Of a DNA stretch of 64,000 nt, positions 1 through 12,700 are shown piece by piece. A program made the position numbers and the translations under genes. Position 1 is the stretch's first letter. The number at the start of each line of letters is the position of its first letter. Source of the DNA: Dicaeum eximium (lineage: Eukaryota > Chordata > Aves > Passeriformes > Dicaeidae); the NCBI GenBank assembly GCA_013396995.1, contig VWZP01002424.1, positions 1 to 64,000 on the forward strand, written 5' to 3'. The notes under the pieces are model-generated. The model did not search any database, was not told the DNA's origin, and saw only the letters and a list, made by a program, of their open reading frames with translations.

Positions 1-180
1 CTGCCGCCGGCTCCTCCCGGGCGCTGCCGTCCGGCTCGTCCCGCCACGGCACCCGCAGCCACCCCTCGGTGTCCCTCTCTTCCACGAAACTGCCTCTCAG
101 CTATGGCTTTCTTTCATTTTCCCACCTAGTCCCGGTCTCGCGCGGCCCCTCCCCCGGTCGGCGCCTGGAGGGGGAAGAGG
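1..180. promoter_or_regulatory. CpG-island-like edge, probable promoter or 5' UTR of a neighbouring gene
   Basis: The first 180 bases are GC-rich and hold roughly twenty CpG dinucleotides, against almost none in the AT-rich DNA that follows. This is the composition of a vertebrate CpG-island promoter cut by the window edge. In human the gene following GOLGA4 on the same strand is ITGA9, with C3orf35 between them. If synteny holds, this edge would be the 5' end of a minus-strand ITGA9 transcript whose coding part lies left of base 1. No start codon with an open frame is visible here, so gene identity and strand are inferred. Confidence 0.5.
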
Positions 181-2160
181 GGAATCACAAAGTTTAGGGC
201 AGAAAGACATGGAGGAAATCAGTCCCGACTGCCATTAGTTTGAGGCTATCAGCCCTGCTTGAATCTGGCACGCGGAGTGGAACGCTTCGAGAGTGACAGA
301 AGAAGGATCTGGTTTGCATCATGCCGAAACGCACAGGAGATTTTTCTTGGGAAAAGGGAAGCCCTGAGGAGAGGCGGTGTCTTTTTTCAGGGCAGCAGAA
401 ATGAAAACACTTCGAATAAAAAAATCAGACCAGTCTTTTCCGGCAAAAGTACTTCAGGTCTGAAAAAGAAGCAGCAAGCTTCGTAGCTAGGTAAAAGCTG
501 AAAATAATGGTTCTAATACTTGAAAAGTTTGACCATCTGAGAGCAAAAATAATCAGTCAAATATGCACTAATAGATGACCAAGAGCAAAGGCAAGAAGAT
601 AGTCTACTCCAGAGGATAAGACAAAGATGATCATCACTCTGTAGGAGAAGGGGAGGGAAGTTAGGTGCTAGAAAACCCTTGGACCCACAAAGCCCATCCT
701 TTTATTAAAATGAAAAGCAATACATTTTAGTGCTCAGGATTCAACGTGTTTAGATTCTTCTTGAGGATCAAGCCCAGCCATCTCAGAGAATAAATAGTTT
801 CTCAGACATAATTGTGATTTTCGTATCTTTCTGTTAGCCTTGGCTTTGATTATTTAATTCCTTTTACACCCCTCATACATAAGAAGGTGCACTAGGAGAA
901 GCAGACTAAGTCCTGGGAAACACAAGAATAGAGTGGCCAGGAGCTCTGGTACAACAGTGATCTCCAGGGAAGAGTGCTGCATGTTGAGGCTCTTGGAAAG
1001 CTGTCATGGAAAACCACTCTTGCGGGTTGAATCTTCTTTCAGTGAAGGAAATTCATGGTGAAAAAGTAATTCTTTTTCTGCAAAAGGTTTCCACCAGGAT
1101 TTGTGCCCAGTGATGAGGGAATTCTGGGGTAAACTGTTTCATGATATCCACGTGGCTCTTTCAAAAGCAATGCCTGTTTCTGCAAATTTGCCATTTTTGA
1201 TGTTGACTATGATGCCAGAAAGCAAACATGAGCAAAGAAATTTTCAGGGACAGGTTAAATAGAAAAGTAATCATTACAGAATTTGGTGGTGAAAAAGAAT
1301 CAATAGAGGAATAGATGTTTCCAGTCACCCAGGTGTTTTATATTGGCTGTGTGAAGCTTAGTGGTTATAATTATTTAGTGTTCTTGTTCAACGTGGCTTG
1401 TGAAAAGGTTGGAATAGTGTGAGTCTTCCTTCATCTAACTGTGACCAGGCTTATGGAGAAGTGAAAATTTTCCAGTCAAATCTGAGGGACACAATGCTCA
1501 CTATCAAATAAAAAGGGAAAGTCACTTTATCAGTAACTTCAGTCTTAGGTGCATGATCAAACTGCAAGAATTGACTTGTTTATTGGTGCATCAAGTGAAA
1601 ACAGCAGGGCATTTACATTCATAGTAGCAGGAAGATTTATAACGTTTAATAGAAAGATTTTCACAGGGATTCTATAACTGTGCAATCAACATTAATAAAA
1701 GTAATCTGATTTAGGCAGAAAGTCAATACGCCACAATTAAGCAAATTCCACAAATGACACATAATCCCATTAGCACTACAAAGCCACATCACTGCCTTTT
1801 GAAGCAAGAAAGTGTTGGGGGTTTTCAATTAATTACCTGGCACTAAATGGTGCTCAGACAGCTCTCAAACCAAGTTAAAGGAAATGGGGATGATATGCTA
1901 GAGAGAGCAATGGGTCTCCAGAGGGAGGAGGGAAGCAAAGCAACTGGATGAGGTGAATGGAACACTTGTCTTTCATGTTGCAGAGTGCTCTCGGGAGGAC
2001 TTATTTCAACTAGAAGTGATACGTACAAAATCGTGTCAGTCCATAAAAATGTCAGCTCTCCATTCTTTGCAAGGAAGAGTATCCACGGAAAGGCTAGGAA
2101 TATGATACTTCCATCCTTTTCTTTCTTTTATCACACATCCTGAAGTCATATTGGAAATAC

Positions 2161-2230
2161 TGACGTCATCTCACAACATTTAATCCAACGGGAATTTCGT
2201 CAGTCCAAACAGAAACAGAAACAGAAACTG
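2161..2230 (+). promoter_or_regulatory. CRE, NF-kB-like and ISRE-like motif cluster
   Basis: Three motifs sit within 70 bp. A perfect palindromic CRE (TGACGTCA) is at 2161-2168. An NF-kB-like decamer (GGGAATTTCG, one base from the GGGRNNYYCC consensus) is at 2190-2199. Three tandem AGAAAC units end in GAAACAGAAACT at 2218-2229, which fits the GAAANNGAAACT core of an interferon-stimulated response element. ATF/Jun, NF-kB and IRF sites occur together in virus-inducible enhancers such as that of IFNB1. Function here is inferred from motifs only, and chance co-occurrence is possible. Confidence 0.35.
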
Positions 2231-2887
2231 CCTGTCTCAGTGGTGTAGGTTTACCTGATAAAATTCTGGCATGCCATTTATGAAAGCATTGGGACATCCA
2301 ACTGCAGCAACAAGGACAATAATAATGTACAGTTAAATGAATATGATGGTAAAACTAAGGGGTGAGAACACAGAATAATACATTAAATCACATACCACAG
2401 AATTTCCCCCTCACTGAACACAAATCCTGGTGCAAACCCTTTGTGAAGGAACCATTCAAACCAGGAATAGCTGTAATAAGCACTTCTCTATCTCTATTCT
2501 CACTGTGTGAGCCTTGATGTTTGCATCATCGAGAGAAGCTCCATACCTGTGCCATAGGACTAATTTCTACTTTACACCTACCTACATTAATTAAACACTG
2601 TATTTTGGCAAGATTCATTCTCCTGGTTGGTTATAAATTAGAAACATTATCTGTAAATTGAGAACCAACAGTGAAGGAACACCCTTGACAATACTTTTTA
2701 ATTAATAGTAGAGCTTAGGAAAAAAAAAATTCAATGCAATGATGTTGTGACTGTGGAAAGAAAATTAAAATTAAAATGAATGCCCCACGTCTTCATTGCC
2801 TAAAGATTCATCTGTGTACAAACTCCGTTCATCAAGAGTAAGCAAGCTTGGAAGCTTCTCTTCCCAAAATGGCACTTCAAAGGCAAT

Positions 2888-2888
2888 T

Positions 2889-2957
<69 letters not shown>
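2888..2957. repeat. Compound (TA)n(TG)n microsatellite
   Basis: About six TA units run directly into more than twenty TG units, then a short imperfect tail. It is open in some frames on both strands (Val/Cys or Thr/His runs), but this is a composition artefact. Confidence 0.95.
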
Positions 2958-4586
2958 AATTATATACATATAAAAATACATTTGTTCCTCGACTGCACAT
3001 GGTAACTCAAGATTGGTTTCCTTACTTTGAAGGTAATTCTTCATACATAATTCTACTTATCATTTGCCTTCCTTTGCATTTGTAACAAAGTAGTGCTGGG
3101 CCTGAAATTTTACCGCCTGTTTCAAAACAGTTTCTATGCACAAGTAACTTCATTTTCACTTCCCACAGGCACCTACAGCTAACAGCTGCTGTAAGTTTAT
3201 TTGACAATCTTTTTTGAGCCCTACTTGTTTGGGTGCAGATTTCTCTTCCTGGCCCCCAGCTCCCTCCTGCTTCCAGGTGGGGAGAGGATGTGCTGCTGAG
3301 TGGGAATGGGATGATACCTCCTTCTCCCACCCTGGCATCCATCAGCCGTGGTACGGTAACAATGGGAAGGCATCCCATAATCTCATTAATACAAAGGCTG
3401 CTGCCTCTCCCCATCATTATGCATATGTTTGTGTCAGTACATGCTCAGAATTAAGGAAGTTTTAACTGAACTTGTGTTAAAGGCTTCCCATTGCAGTGGT
3501 GAGCCTTGCTGGTTGTTCCCATGCATTGTTTCTGTTTCTCTGGCAAGTACTCAACGTAAGGAGATTGGTAACTCTGTTTGTAAATCAGGTCCTAATGATA
3601 ATACTGCAGTTAATTTTCAGTCAGTTCCCACAAAACTCTCTGATCTAACCCACCTACAGATTCAGCTGAAAAGAGTTCAGGAGACCAAACTTAGATGAGA
3701 TGTTTTCCAGACACTTCTTGTAGCTCTTCTTGCCTACCAGGTAAAAAGCATCCTCTTCAATTCTTCTTCCACTGTGGCTTCATTCTAAAGATAGATTGTG
3801 CTTGCCTCCCCCATTGAAGGAGAGAGAAATGCTACCACTGCAAGGACAGTGGGAGAGACTTTTCTTTCTTTTCAAGACCTCATCACTGTTGAAGTTGCGA
3901 AAGAGGGGGGTGTTACTTTGTAAGAAATACATAAAAGGAGTAACCATAAAATACCCAAATACTATATATATATATAAACATAAAATATTAGCAATATAAG
4001 GTATTTTGGATAAAGGGGAAACTTTCACTTGCCTACCAGAGAACTAGCCTGTTAATTACTACAGCCACACTGAGAGGAACTGACTACATTTCTACTAGTA
4101 TGATTTCAGTCTGTCAGACATCAAATCACTTCCAGCATCTAGACCTTAGAGGCAAAATCTAGGCTGCTGTTGTACAAACTATACCTTTCTACATTATTCC
4201 CATTAAATTATGGAGATGTCACCCTCAATTTCTGCATCAAATGCAAGACTAATTACTTTTGTTGGGTAACATGTTCAGGTCGAGCTCACGTCTGTGTGCC
4301 ACTGATTCTGCACTAGGAGGTTTAACCCTCAGGCCACTGAAAAACTGAGTGAGGTGCCTACACTGATCTCCTCACATAATATATAAATTCCTGCCTATCT
4401 GTTCTTTCATTTGTCTGTAGGTAGTTCTCCAGCTGGAGTAAATAGGTAAGAAGGAAAATTATTCTCTTGCTGGTACTGTTATTTACTGCTGTTAGGTCTT
4501 CAACCACTGTCTCTTACATTTTTTATAGACCTATACTAGGATTTTCCGAACAGATTGAGAATCCTAGAAGTTTCAGTTGCATGGAA

Positions 4587-4955
4587 GACAGAATCACAGA
4601 ATCAATTAGGTTGGAAAAGACCTCTGAGATCATCAAGTCCAATGTATGACTGAACACTACCTTGCCAGAATGGTCCTCCTTTGCCCACGACTGTCGCCTT
4701 GCTAGGTCTTGAATAACTACCACAGATGACAAAGGAACACTCTGNAGAAAGGGGAGTGGATTTGGGTGAGGTAATGTGGTTGCTAAGGGAATCAGGGGAG
4801 TGGCTTAAGGATGGGCATCCCAAGGCTTTCCTGTTTCCAGGTCTACCTGGGATGCCACACGAGTACCACACCTGCAGGGACGGTGACTCCACCATCCCCT
4901 GGCAACCCATTCCAATCTAATCACCTTTTCTGTGAAGAATTTCTTCCTTCAGAAA
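4587..4955 (-). mobile_element. CR1 LINE 3' fragment, interrupted
   Basis: The left end starts with the inverted CR1 terminal octamer-like repeat (ACAGAATCACAGAATC) followed by the usual pyrimidine/purine tract of the CR1 3' end in antisense. A second CR1 3'-UTR piece resumes at about 4872 (GGGACGGTGACTCCACCATC). Between them lie about 200 bp that I do not recognise, containing a single N at 4745. Orientation is minus. The interruption is either an insertion or a poorly conserved stretch. Confidence 0.8.
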
Positions 4956-5382
4956 AGAAATAAGGAAGGTGTCCACATGCACCCAAACAGGTGTGACATC
5001 AAGCATAGCTCTCCAAGCAGAAAGGCTCTCTCTAATCACAAAACCTTTTTTTCTCCCCCCCTTAAAGAAGGTTTCATACCACTACAAAGAACTAAGAAAG
5101 TGCACCTGCACATGCTTAAAACCTGAACCTAACAGATCCTATGTGTGGCCATGACCAACACACTACAAAGCAACCATATCTCCTCGTAAGACCTAATTCA
5201 TGCTGGCCATTGCCACAGGTACATTCTTCCCTCTATTATTGTATGGAGAAAGTCACACCTAAAAAAGACAACTTTAAAACCCCAGCAGATCTAGGATAGA
5301 TACAACTAAATATAAAGGCACACCTAGATTCCCACTGGCATGGCAGTGTCAGGAAAATTAATCCACAAACATCAGAAGTTTA

Positions 5383-5842
5383 TGTCCAAAAAGGAAACAG
5401 AGGAGTCCTTTTACTTTATTTGAATAAAGGGAGAGGCCATGAGGCATTCCCCTGGGGTCTCTCGAATTTTTGGAGGACTCAGCCTCCTTTTTATCCCAAT
5501 TTCCTGGTTGCATTTCCCTTCTCTCTTTCCCCATTGGCTGAGGTACTTGAGAGGAACAGACTTCCCAGAATGCCTGATACCCTCTAATGTATAACCCTCC
5601 TTTTTAATTTTTAATTCTGATGCCCTGAGTTTTAGCCTTCTGATGTTTTAATTTCTATGATAAAGTTTCTCACAAGGTTTTTTCTGTAAACACGCAGATG
5701 TTTTGCTAACTGTCTCTTTGTTTTCATTCCTTCTCCTGGGAGGAGAGAGGTTTGATGGACTCTTTTATTGACCAGTGTGGTTGGAGACGTGGTGACCTCT
5801 CTATCCAATCCAGGATATAGTGGCTGTCACTGTTCTACAACA
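5383..5842 (-). mobile_element. Solo LTR of an endogenous retrovirus (class II-like)
   Basis: On the minus strand the element runs from TGTTGTAGAACAG to a terminal ...GGACA, about 460 bp. It has a GATAAAAA box (near 5487) followed some 70 bp later by AATAAA (complement of 5415-5420), giving the short R region typical of avian class II (ERVK/alpharetrovirus-like) LTRs. No gag, pol or env sequence adjoins it, so it is a solo LTR. It lies downstream of GOLGA4 in the same orientation. I could not find a clean target-site duplication. Confidence 0.65.
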
Positions 5843-7099
5843 AAAGGAATCTCCAGAGACGTACTTCCTTTAAGTCAATCCATGTACCTTTGAAATGACT
5901 CTAGCACATACAGGAAACTAACTCAGTGTTAACAGAGGAAGACTGGAATCAGTGTAAATAAAAGCCTGAGACAGAAAACAAAAGGTAGCAACTGCTAGAA
6001 CATGGATAGGCACAATGTAGAAGAACATGCAACTTACTGCTTACTTCCATTCTATCATTTCTAATTTGCCATATAATGAATATACACAACCAAAGAGAGT
6101 TTGAAAATCCCACACTAGTAGTGCTATTGAGGACCAACATCTCTGAGCAGCTACACCTTAGCCTGGTCTGGATATTCCTCACATAGCTGAGAGGCTGCCA
6201 GGCTTCTGCTCATATTGAGGGACATAACAAAGCTGTAATGACTTCACAAAAGAGCTGTTTTTCCTTGAAACAGCAAATGAAAAATAAGTTTCTTAATTTA
6301 ACAAACTCCACAGAGGGAAAAAAAGTATCTTCTGTAGCACACACAGAAGGACAATAGGATTTATGCAAGAGTTTCAATTACAAAAATCAAACCAAACAGA
6401 GCCAAACATAGTCATGTCAAGTCCAGTTGAGATTGCTGCTCTCACTGTCCAGAGAATGCCTTTCTGCTACACAACAGAAGGAAAGAGAAGGGCTTACATT
6501 GGAAACATTTACAATGAATATTGGATCTTTAAAACAAATTTGATACATTTGATGTTTAATAAAAGGAAAAAGTTTAACCCCTTTCCCTGAAATCTCCCAG
6601 AAGCTACTAATGATAAAGCAGCTAAAAACTTCCAAGTTTTGTCAGTCACAAGGCATGGGATATAAAGATGTAACTCTTGGTATTTAACTGTCAAAAGCAA
6701 CCCGTGTTCCTTAAAACCTTAAATAATAATTTAAAACAAGATGCATTCTTTAGACTGCTAGTGGCTACAATAGGCCTTGGGTCACCCAAATTGTTTCACT
6801 TCAGTTTCACTAGAGTAAAAAACTATGGTAATATATTCAGCTTTTTTTTCTTTTCCTGCAGATAACCAAAAAAGGTGAATCCCAGTGCACTTGCACAAAA
6901 ATAAAAAGTAAAAATCCCATCCCTTATGTTCAGAGATAAGCAACTTAGAGCACTGCTGTGGAGTAAGAAAACAAAGAGAACTTGTAATAAGAGAACAAAG
7001 AATGCTATTCAGTCAAGGCAGGAGAGATGTAACAAAGTTTCTATATCCAACAAGTAGCAGAAGCACAGTAGTTTGCAGAAGAAATTGAAATACAAGCAC
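5843..7099. other. Intergenic DNA, nothing recognised
   Basis: AT-rich sequence with only short, unconvincing open frames and no repeat family I can identify. Confidence 0.55.
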
Positions 7100-7330
7100 T
7101 TGTTTTAGGCAATAAAGGCTGATGTCATTATTAGGGACTTGATAATGTGTATTATTGGTTAGCAGACATATGAACAGTTATACTATTGGCTATCCAGGCT
7201 CACACTATTCTAACCTGATAGTGAAAATATTATAAAAGCTATATACACTTTTAATAAATGTTTCCGGTTATACCATGACTGGGGACCATGCCTCATTCAT
7301 ACATTGCAGACTGCTGCCCCTCAAATACTT
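7100..7330 (+). mobile_element. LTR-like fragment
   Basis: A TATA-type box (TTATAAAAGC near 7232) is followed closely by AATAAATG (near 7254). The surrounding sequence resembles the U3-R junction of avian LTRs, in plus orientation. Borders are not defined and no internal retroviral sequence is present. It could instead be coincidental AT-rich sequence. Confidence 0.35.
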
Positions 7331-7539
7331 GTTAAAAATTATATTAATGGAGGACTGATCACCCTGAACTATCTTGGCAAACTAACATACATTACAGATG
7401 TTAGTTATTGATACAGTATCACAGTAGCTAGAAGTTAAATTTATGCCTACTTGTGTATCACTTCAGAGGATCACAACTTACATGCCAAAAAGACCACACA
7501 GGTATTATTTAAAAGAACAAAAATACGTGATTTTCCATC

Positions 7540-8716
7540 ATGGTGGACTTCTATGATGGAATGACTGCAAAGACCAACCAATGTCATCTATCTAGACATC
7601 TGTAAAGCCTTTGACATGGTCTCATGTGACATCCTTATCTCCAAATTGGAAAGACATAGGTTTGAAGGATGGACTACTCAGTGGATAAGAAAACGGCTGG
7701 ATGGACACAGCCCGAGAGTTGTGGTTAATGGCTCTATGTCAGACAGAGGACAGTGATGAGTTGTCTGTCAGGGCTGTCTCGGGACTGGTGCTCTTTAACA
7801 TCTTTATCAGTGACACAGACAATGGGACTGAGTGCACCCTGAGCAAGTTTGAAGATGACACAAAGGTGAGTGGTGCAGTTGGCACAAAGAAGGGATGCCA
7901 TGCAGGGGCACCTGGACAAACTTGAGAAGTGGGCCCACAAGAACCTCATGAGATTTAACAAGTCTAAGTGCAAAGTCCTACAACCTTGGTCAGGAGCAAC
8001 CTCAATCAGCCCAGACCAGGAGAACACTGGGATAAGAACTCATTGAGAGCAGTCCTCTGGAGAACAGCTTGGGGGTGCTGGTGAAGAGCTGGACATGACC
8101 TGGCAATGTGCACTCACAGCCCAGAAGGCCAATGGTATCCTGGGATGCAGCAAAAGAGGATTTGCAACAGGTCAAGGTAGGTGATTGTCCCCTTCTACTC
8201 TGCTCTCATGAGACCCCACCTGCAGTGCTGTGCCCAAGCCTGGGGTCCTCAGCATAAGAAAAAACATGGACCTGTTGGAGTGAGTCCAGAGGAGGCCACA
8301 AAGATGGTCAGAAGGCTGAAGCAGCTCTGCTATGAAGGCAGGCTGAGAGAGTTGGGGTTGTTAGTCTGGAGAAGAAAAGGCTTCAAGACAACCTCATTGC
8401 AGCCTTTCAGAACAAGTTTTTACACAGGCAGATAGTGATAAGACAAAGGGGAATGGTTCTAAACTGAAAGAGGAGAGATTTAGATTAGCTGTTAGGAAGA
8501 ACAGTAAAAAAAAGTATCTTTACTTTGAGCATGGTGATGCACTGGAACAGGTTGCCCAGAAAAGTTAAAAATGTCCCATCCCTGGAAGCATCCAAGGCCA
8601 GGCTGGAGAGGGCTCTGAGGAACCTGTGAAAGGTGTCCCTGCCCATGGCAGGGGCGTTGGAACTAGATGATCTTTAAGGTCCCTTCCAACCCAAACCAGA
8701 CTGTGATTCAATGGTA
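7540..8716 (+). mobile_element. CR1 LINE, 5'-truncated copy (end of ORF2 plus 3' UTR)
   Basis: Translated pieces match the C-terminal part of the CR1 reverse-transcriptase ORF (the DVIYLDICKAFDMV-type block, then 'RPHLQCCAQAWGPQHKKKH' near 8209-8265). They are followed by the CR1 3' UTR (ACTGGAACAGGTTGCCCAGA near 8541) and the 3' end ending GACTGTGATTCAATG. The frame is broken many times, so it is a dead 5'-truncated copy. It ends about 270 bp from the GOLGA4 poly(A) region, in tail-to-tail orientation. Confidence 0.9.
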
Positions 8717-8984
8717 ATTTAGAACTTTTACAAATCAAGCTTCTCTATTTGCTACATTCTCATGCTGTCTTTTCAGTCCACCATATATCTGTTTTGCAGG
8801 TTGTGACCCCTTGGAAACTGGAATGTCTCCATTGACTTCTGACAATTTAATGTACTTGAATAGTTGTTCTTATGAGAGTGATTTCAGCCTGGAAATATCT
8901 CAGCTAACAATGTCTCCAACAGGAGTAAGAACAAAACCGGTGTGTCCTTTAAAAGAAAAATCACACCAAAGTTGTTCCAAAATT

Positions 8985-9705
8985 ATACAGTAAATAAACT
9001 TTATTTCATCTCAGCTCTATTCATATTAGTGCTGTCAACAGTCACAGGTCAGCCTATGATACAGTTATGTAGTAACTATTTACAATTTACAGGAACACAC
9101 CTTTTCTTCAGAAAATGTAGGTACAAAAGCTAGGAGTAAACAAATGAGGTACTACAATTTGGATTTATTGTAGGCAAAAGCATATAGAAGTGACCTTCTA
9201 GCAAACAATCAAGATCAAATCAGGAGAGAATAGTCAACGAGAGTGTCTAGTTCATCAGAAAAATCACCTCAATCGCTATCCATCCAAAATGTATTGCACA
9301 ATTCAATCAAAAATAAAAAAATAAATAGAAGAAACAAATCATTTATTCCAACTCTTAAAAAACACCCAATAAAACCTGTATAGACATACAGTAGCAGACA
9401 ATTCTTTCCTAGGATAAAGTCTTTTTTCTCCTTTAAAAAAATAACCTTTAACACAAAATAGAAGACAGTATTCAATAGAGGAGAAATACCCAAATAACCC
9501 TGATTAGCATTTCTGCCAAGGCAGTTGATTATATTCACAGTCCAAAGGTGGTGCTGAGTTTTGGTTCTTGCTGTTCTGTTTGTGACCTTGAATAGCTTTT
9601 CTTCTTGTCCCTTCTCAAGGGGCAACAGGGATATAAACATATTTCTAAGCAGCAGTGTCATGAGACATTCTCATCACAAAATCTTCAAGATGGTCGTAGC
9701 CACAA
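8985..9705 (-). CDS. GOLGA4: GOLGA4 terminal exon: six C-terminal codons, stop and 3' UTR
   Basis: After the acceptor (minus strand TTCTAG, complement of 9706-9711) only 21 nt are coding: residues LWLRPS and a TGA at 9685-9687. The human protein ends in a similar WLR-containing tail, which supports this exon although it lies 4.6 kb from its neighbour. The rest is 3' UTR. AATAAA signals on the minus strand are the complements of 9342-9347, 9164-9169 and 9000-9005. I take the last as the main one, placing cleavage near 8985; this end is an estimate. Only 9685-9705 is coding. Confidence 0.8.
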
Positions 9706-12700
9706 CTAGAAGAAAGTTAAATAAATGATCAAATGTTACATTATTGAGAACAACTTAGATGCTCTTAATATTAAAATAATTGCATTGTTTATTAATACAA
9801 TTAGGAAACAGAAGAATTTCAAATAAGTCAAACTGCCAAATTATTTGAGCAAGCAATTCCACTCCAGTACCTGCAAAACAGTTGAGAAACTGATGAAAAC
9901 AAAATATGGTATAGCAAAACAGTCAGCAGTTTCACTGGAAATAATCTACCACATCAGTGCATACTAATTCAAATAAAAACAAAGTTGGACTCTCTTCCAT
10001 AAGGCTTATCATCAAAATTGAAATGATGATGCAGAATTTTGGACCTAGCACATAGCCTCCTCTACAGGAAAATATCAACTGCCTTCACAATGAAGTCAGC
10101 ATCCCCTTAATTTCTAAGTTATATACATGCAAGAATATGTGACAAAAATACTTGAGATTAAGTAGGCAACTACAATAGAATAATGAAGTCTGAACAGTTT
10201 ACATATACATTAGCTGATGTTATGAAAGTGTAACCAATAATTTCTGACATTAAGTTCAATATCCACAAGCCATTCTGTGGTATGTTTCAAAGGCAGCTCA
10301 GAACACCTGAATTTTTGTACACCAGCATTACAGACTGCATGACAAGAGCGTAAGCTTCAAACATATCTTCTGCAACCTATCCTGCAATAGTGTTGTAAAT
10401 AGCTTTGTTCCATCAGTATCTACAATTTGATTCTTTTCAACAAAGGGCTAGAGAAAACAGTTGCTGATTTTGTCAGAACTGACAAGGGCTGTTGGCAAAC
10501 AGTCCAAACTCTACTGCATTTTATGTGCAATAAAGTGCATTCACTATTGTATTCAAAGATGGAAAAGAACACAAAGTAGAAACCATGACTGTTAGAGAAA
10601 CAATTTTTTCCTTTGAAAGAGGTATTATTTTGTGTTGAAGGCTGTGTTTACATGACTGCAGGAGAGGAAGATAACCTGTCAGCAATGGCAATAGCCTAAG
10701 TTAATTAATTTTGCTCTGCTAGTGATGCAGGCCAAGAACTGCATTTCAGCCAAGAGATAGCAACTGCATCACATGCACTGAATCAATTCCTGCTAACTGT
10801 GTAAAGCTTTCCAGCTGCAAAGGAGGAAAAAAAGGTTGAACTGACCATATCCTATAGAATTCATCTGCAGAGTTTATTAAATACCATACATCACTAGTGA
10901 TTAAAATCATAATCTTTATCAGCCAGTGCAGAAAGTTTTTTCCTGTGTACTTCCATATTCCAGTCCTCTTTCAACCAGCTATTGCATGTGTGTTGCTTGT
11001 TTAGCTAGGCTAGTCTGATGCAACCTGCATCTTAAGGCCTATGTCAGCTGTTCCACTCTTGAAACGCTACAACCAGCGCTGCAGATTCGTAATTGAAGTA
11101 CCTTAATAAAACTTGAAGAAAGACACAAACTGAGAGCATAAAGCTCCCCTAATTGTTCTCCATCATCTCTCTGCTTTAGGCTCTCTTGATATCAAACCAA
11201 AGCTGTGATTCAGAAAGGCACTGATGTTTAAGCGCAATCATATCCTAATCCCTCTGCAGAGAATATTCATCAATCTTTTTAAAGACAATTAATTTTCATA
11301 TTCCCAAGATGTAATGATTCATTTCAAGCAATACAGCATGTCTCCCACGAATCTGATTTATTTGCCTATTCAAAAAAGGAACTCAGAAAATGAATAAATA
11401 CAAAACAAAGCCAAGTGCAATAAAATTCAATATTACCTATTAATTGATTTAAAATCTGATTTTATTTCTACAACTGATATTTGATGGCTCAATCAACATT
11501 TGAAGTTATGCTTATGGTTAGGATCAATCAAAAAGATATGTTTTGAATCAGTATTTACCATTTTCAAACTTGGCTTTGTAAAGCAAAACATGATTAAAAG
11601 GAAAACAAAAATGATCATATGCATATACAACCAAAATTTGTTCTTTAACAAAGGAAAGCAGGCAAGAAAAAAAGTGGAGGAACCATTAATTGCATAATAC
11701 AGATTTCATTTGACATAAAACAAGAATGTATTAGACTTCACTCACCCACACGCTAGCTAAGCACAGACTGGTGGCATATTCAAAAGATACCACTGCGAGG
11801 GGAGGCAAACTACAAAGCCAGGAAGAAAAGAGCTTATTGGACTATTTAATTGCTAGTGTTATGTAGAGTTAACAAATAAGAACTCTGTGGACATCTATGG
11901 ATGATGAGATTGCTGCAGTTAGATCACAACTACATAGTAAAAGCCAGATTACTGAAGATTACATTGATCCAGCATATGTTTATTGACCAGCAACTGCTAC
12001 AAGTTTTCAGAAACTTGTTAATATATGCCCAGTAAGAAGGTATAAAATTACTCACAGATATTTAGTACCACACACTTACTCTAGTAGCACAGTAAATTAA
12101 TAATTTACACATTAAAATTACTTACAGATATTTTAGTAATAAACTAAAAGCCTTATGTTAAAATGCACATTTATGTTGTAGTTCAGAACTTCATTGCTCC
12201 TGAGAGCTAAACATTGGATATTTTCATATACCAGCATCAATCCAATATTAAGTATGGAGAAACACTAGTGCCATGTCAGCAAATAAATAAAAACAAAACA
12301 AAACAAAAAAAAAACTCAAGCATATTTCTTGACAGAATAATTTATAAAGACATCTCCAACTTTTTAGTTCTAAACAGAATTATGGAAGACTCATCCCCAG
12401 AATAATTCGTGCTTCAGCAAATGAACATAGTAACATTGAAAATGAAGGAAAAAAAAACTTTTTCCTTCATAATATGCCCTAATATTTGAGTTTCCTTTAG
12501 ATGTCTAACTCAATCTCTCTTTGTGCATTTGGAAAGGAGAAAATTCACAGGCTAGATATGAGCCAAGAAGGGACTGCTATGTGAAACCCAAGAGCTCTCT
12601 GAACAATGATATTCTTAACAAATCAAAGCACTTGTAGACTGCAAAAAAACCTCACTGTGTATTTTAGACAAAATTTAATACCAAGGATGAAAATTTGTTG

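Larger units (their letters stand above)
181..4586. other. Intergenic DNA with no recognisable gene
   Basis: This stretch lies between the CpG-rich edge and the first CR1 fragment. Open frames are short and lack family resemblance. It holds a TA/TG microsatellite near 2.9 kb and a compact group of transcription-factor-like motifs at 2161-2230. Otherwise I see nothing I can name. Confidence 0.6.

Noticed and set aside
259..486. Open frame of 75 codons near the CpG-rich edge
   Set aside because: It has no ATG start, no family resemblance and no splice context; composition alone explains it.
2796..3005. Val/Cys-rich and Thr/His-rich open frames on opposite strands
   Set aside because: They are translations of the TA/TG microsatellite.
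3022..3417. 131-codon minus-strand open frame in the intergenic region
   Set aside because: No domain, no repeated-family similarity and several overlapping frames on the other strand; I cannot support a gene.
9269..9661. 130-codon minus-strand open frame
   Set aside because: It lies wholly in the GOLGA4 3' UTR, after the stop codon, with an AT-rich composition and no resemblance to a known domain.
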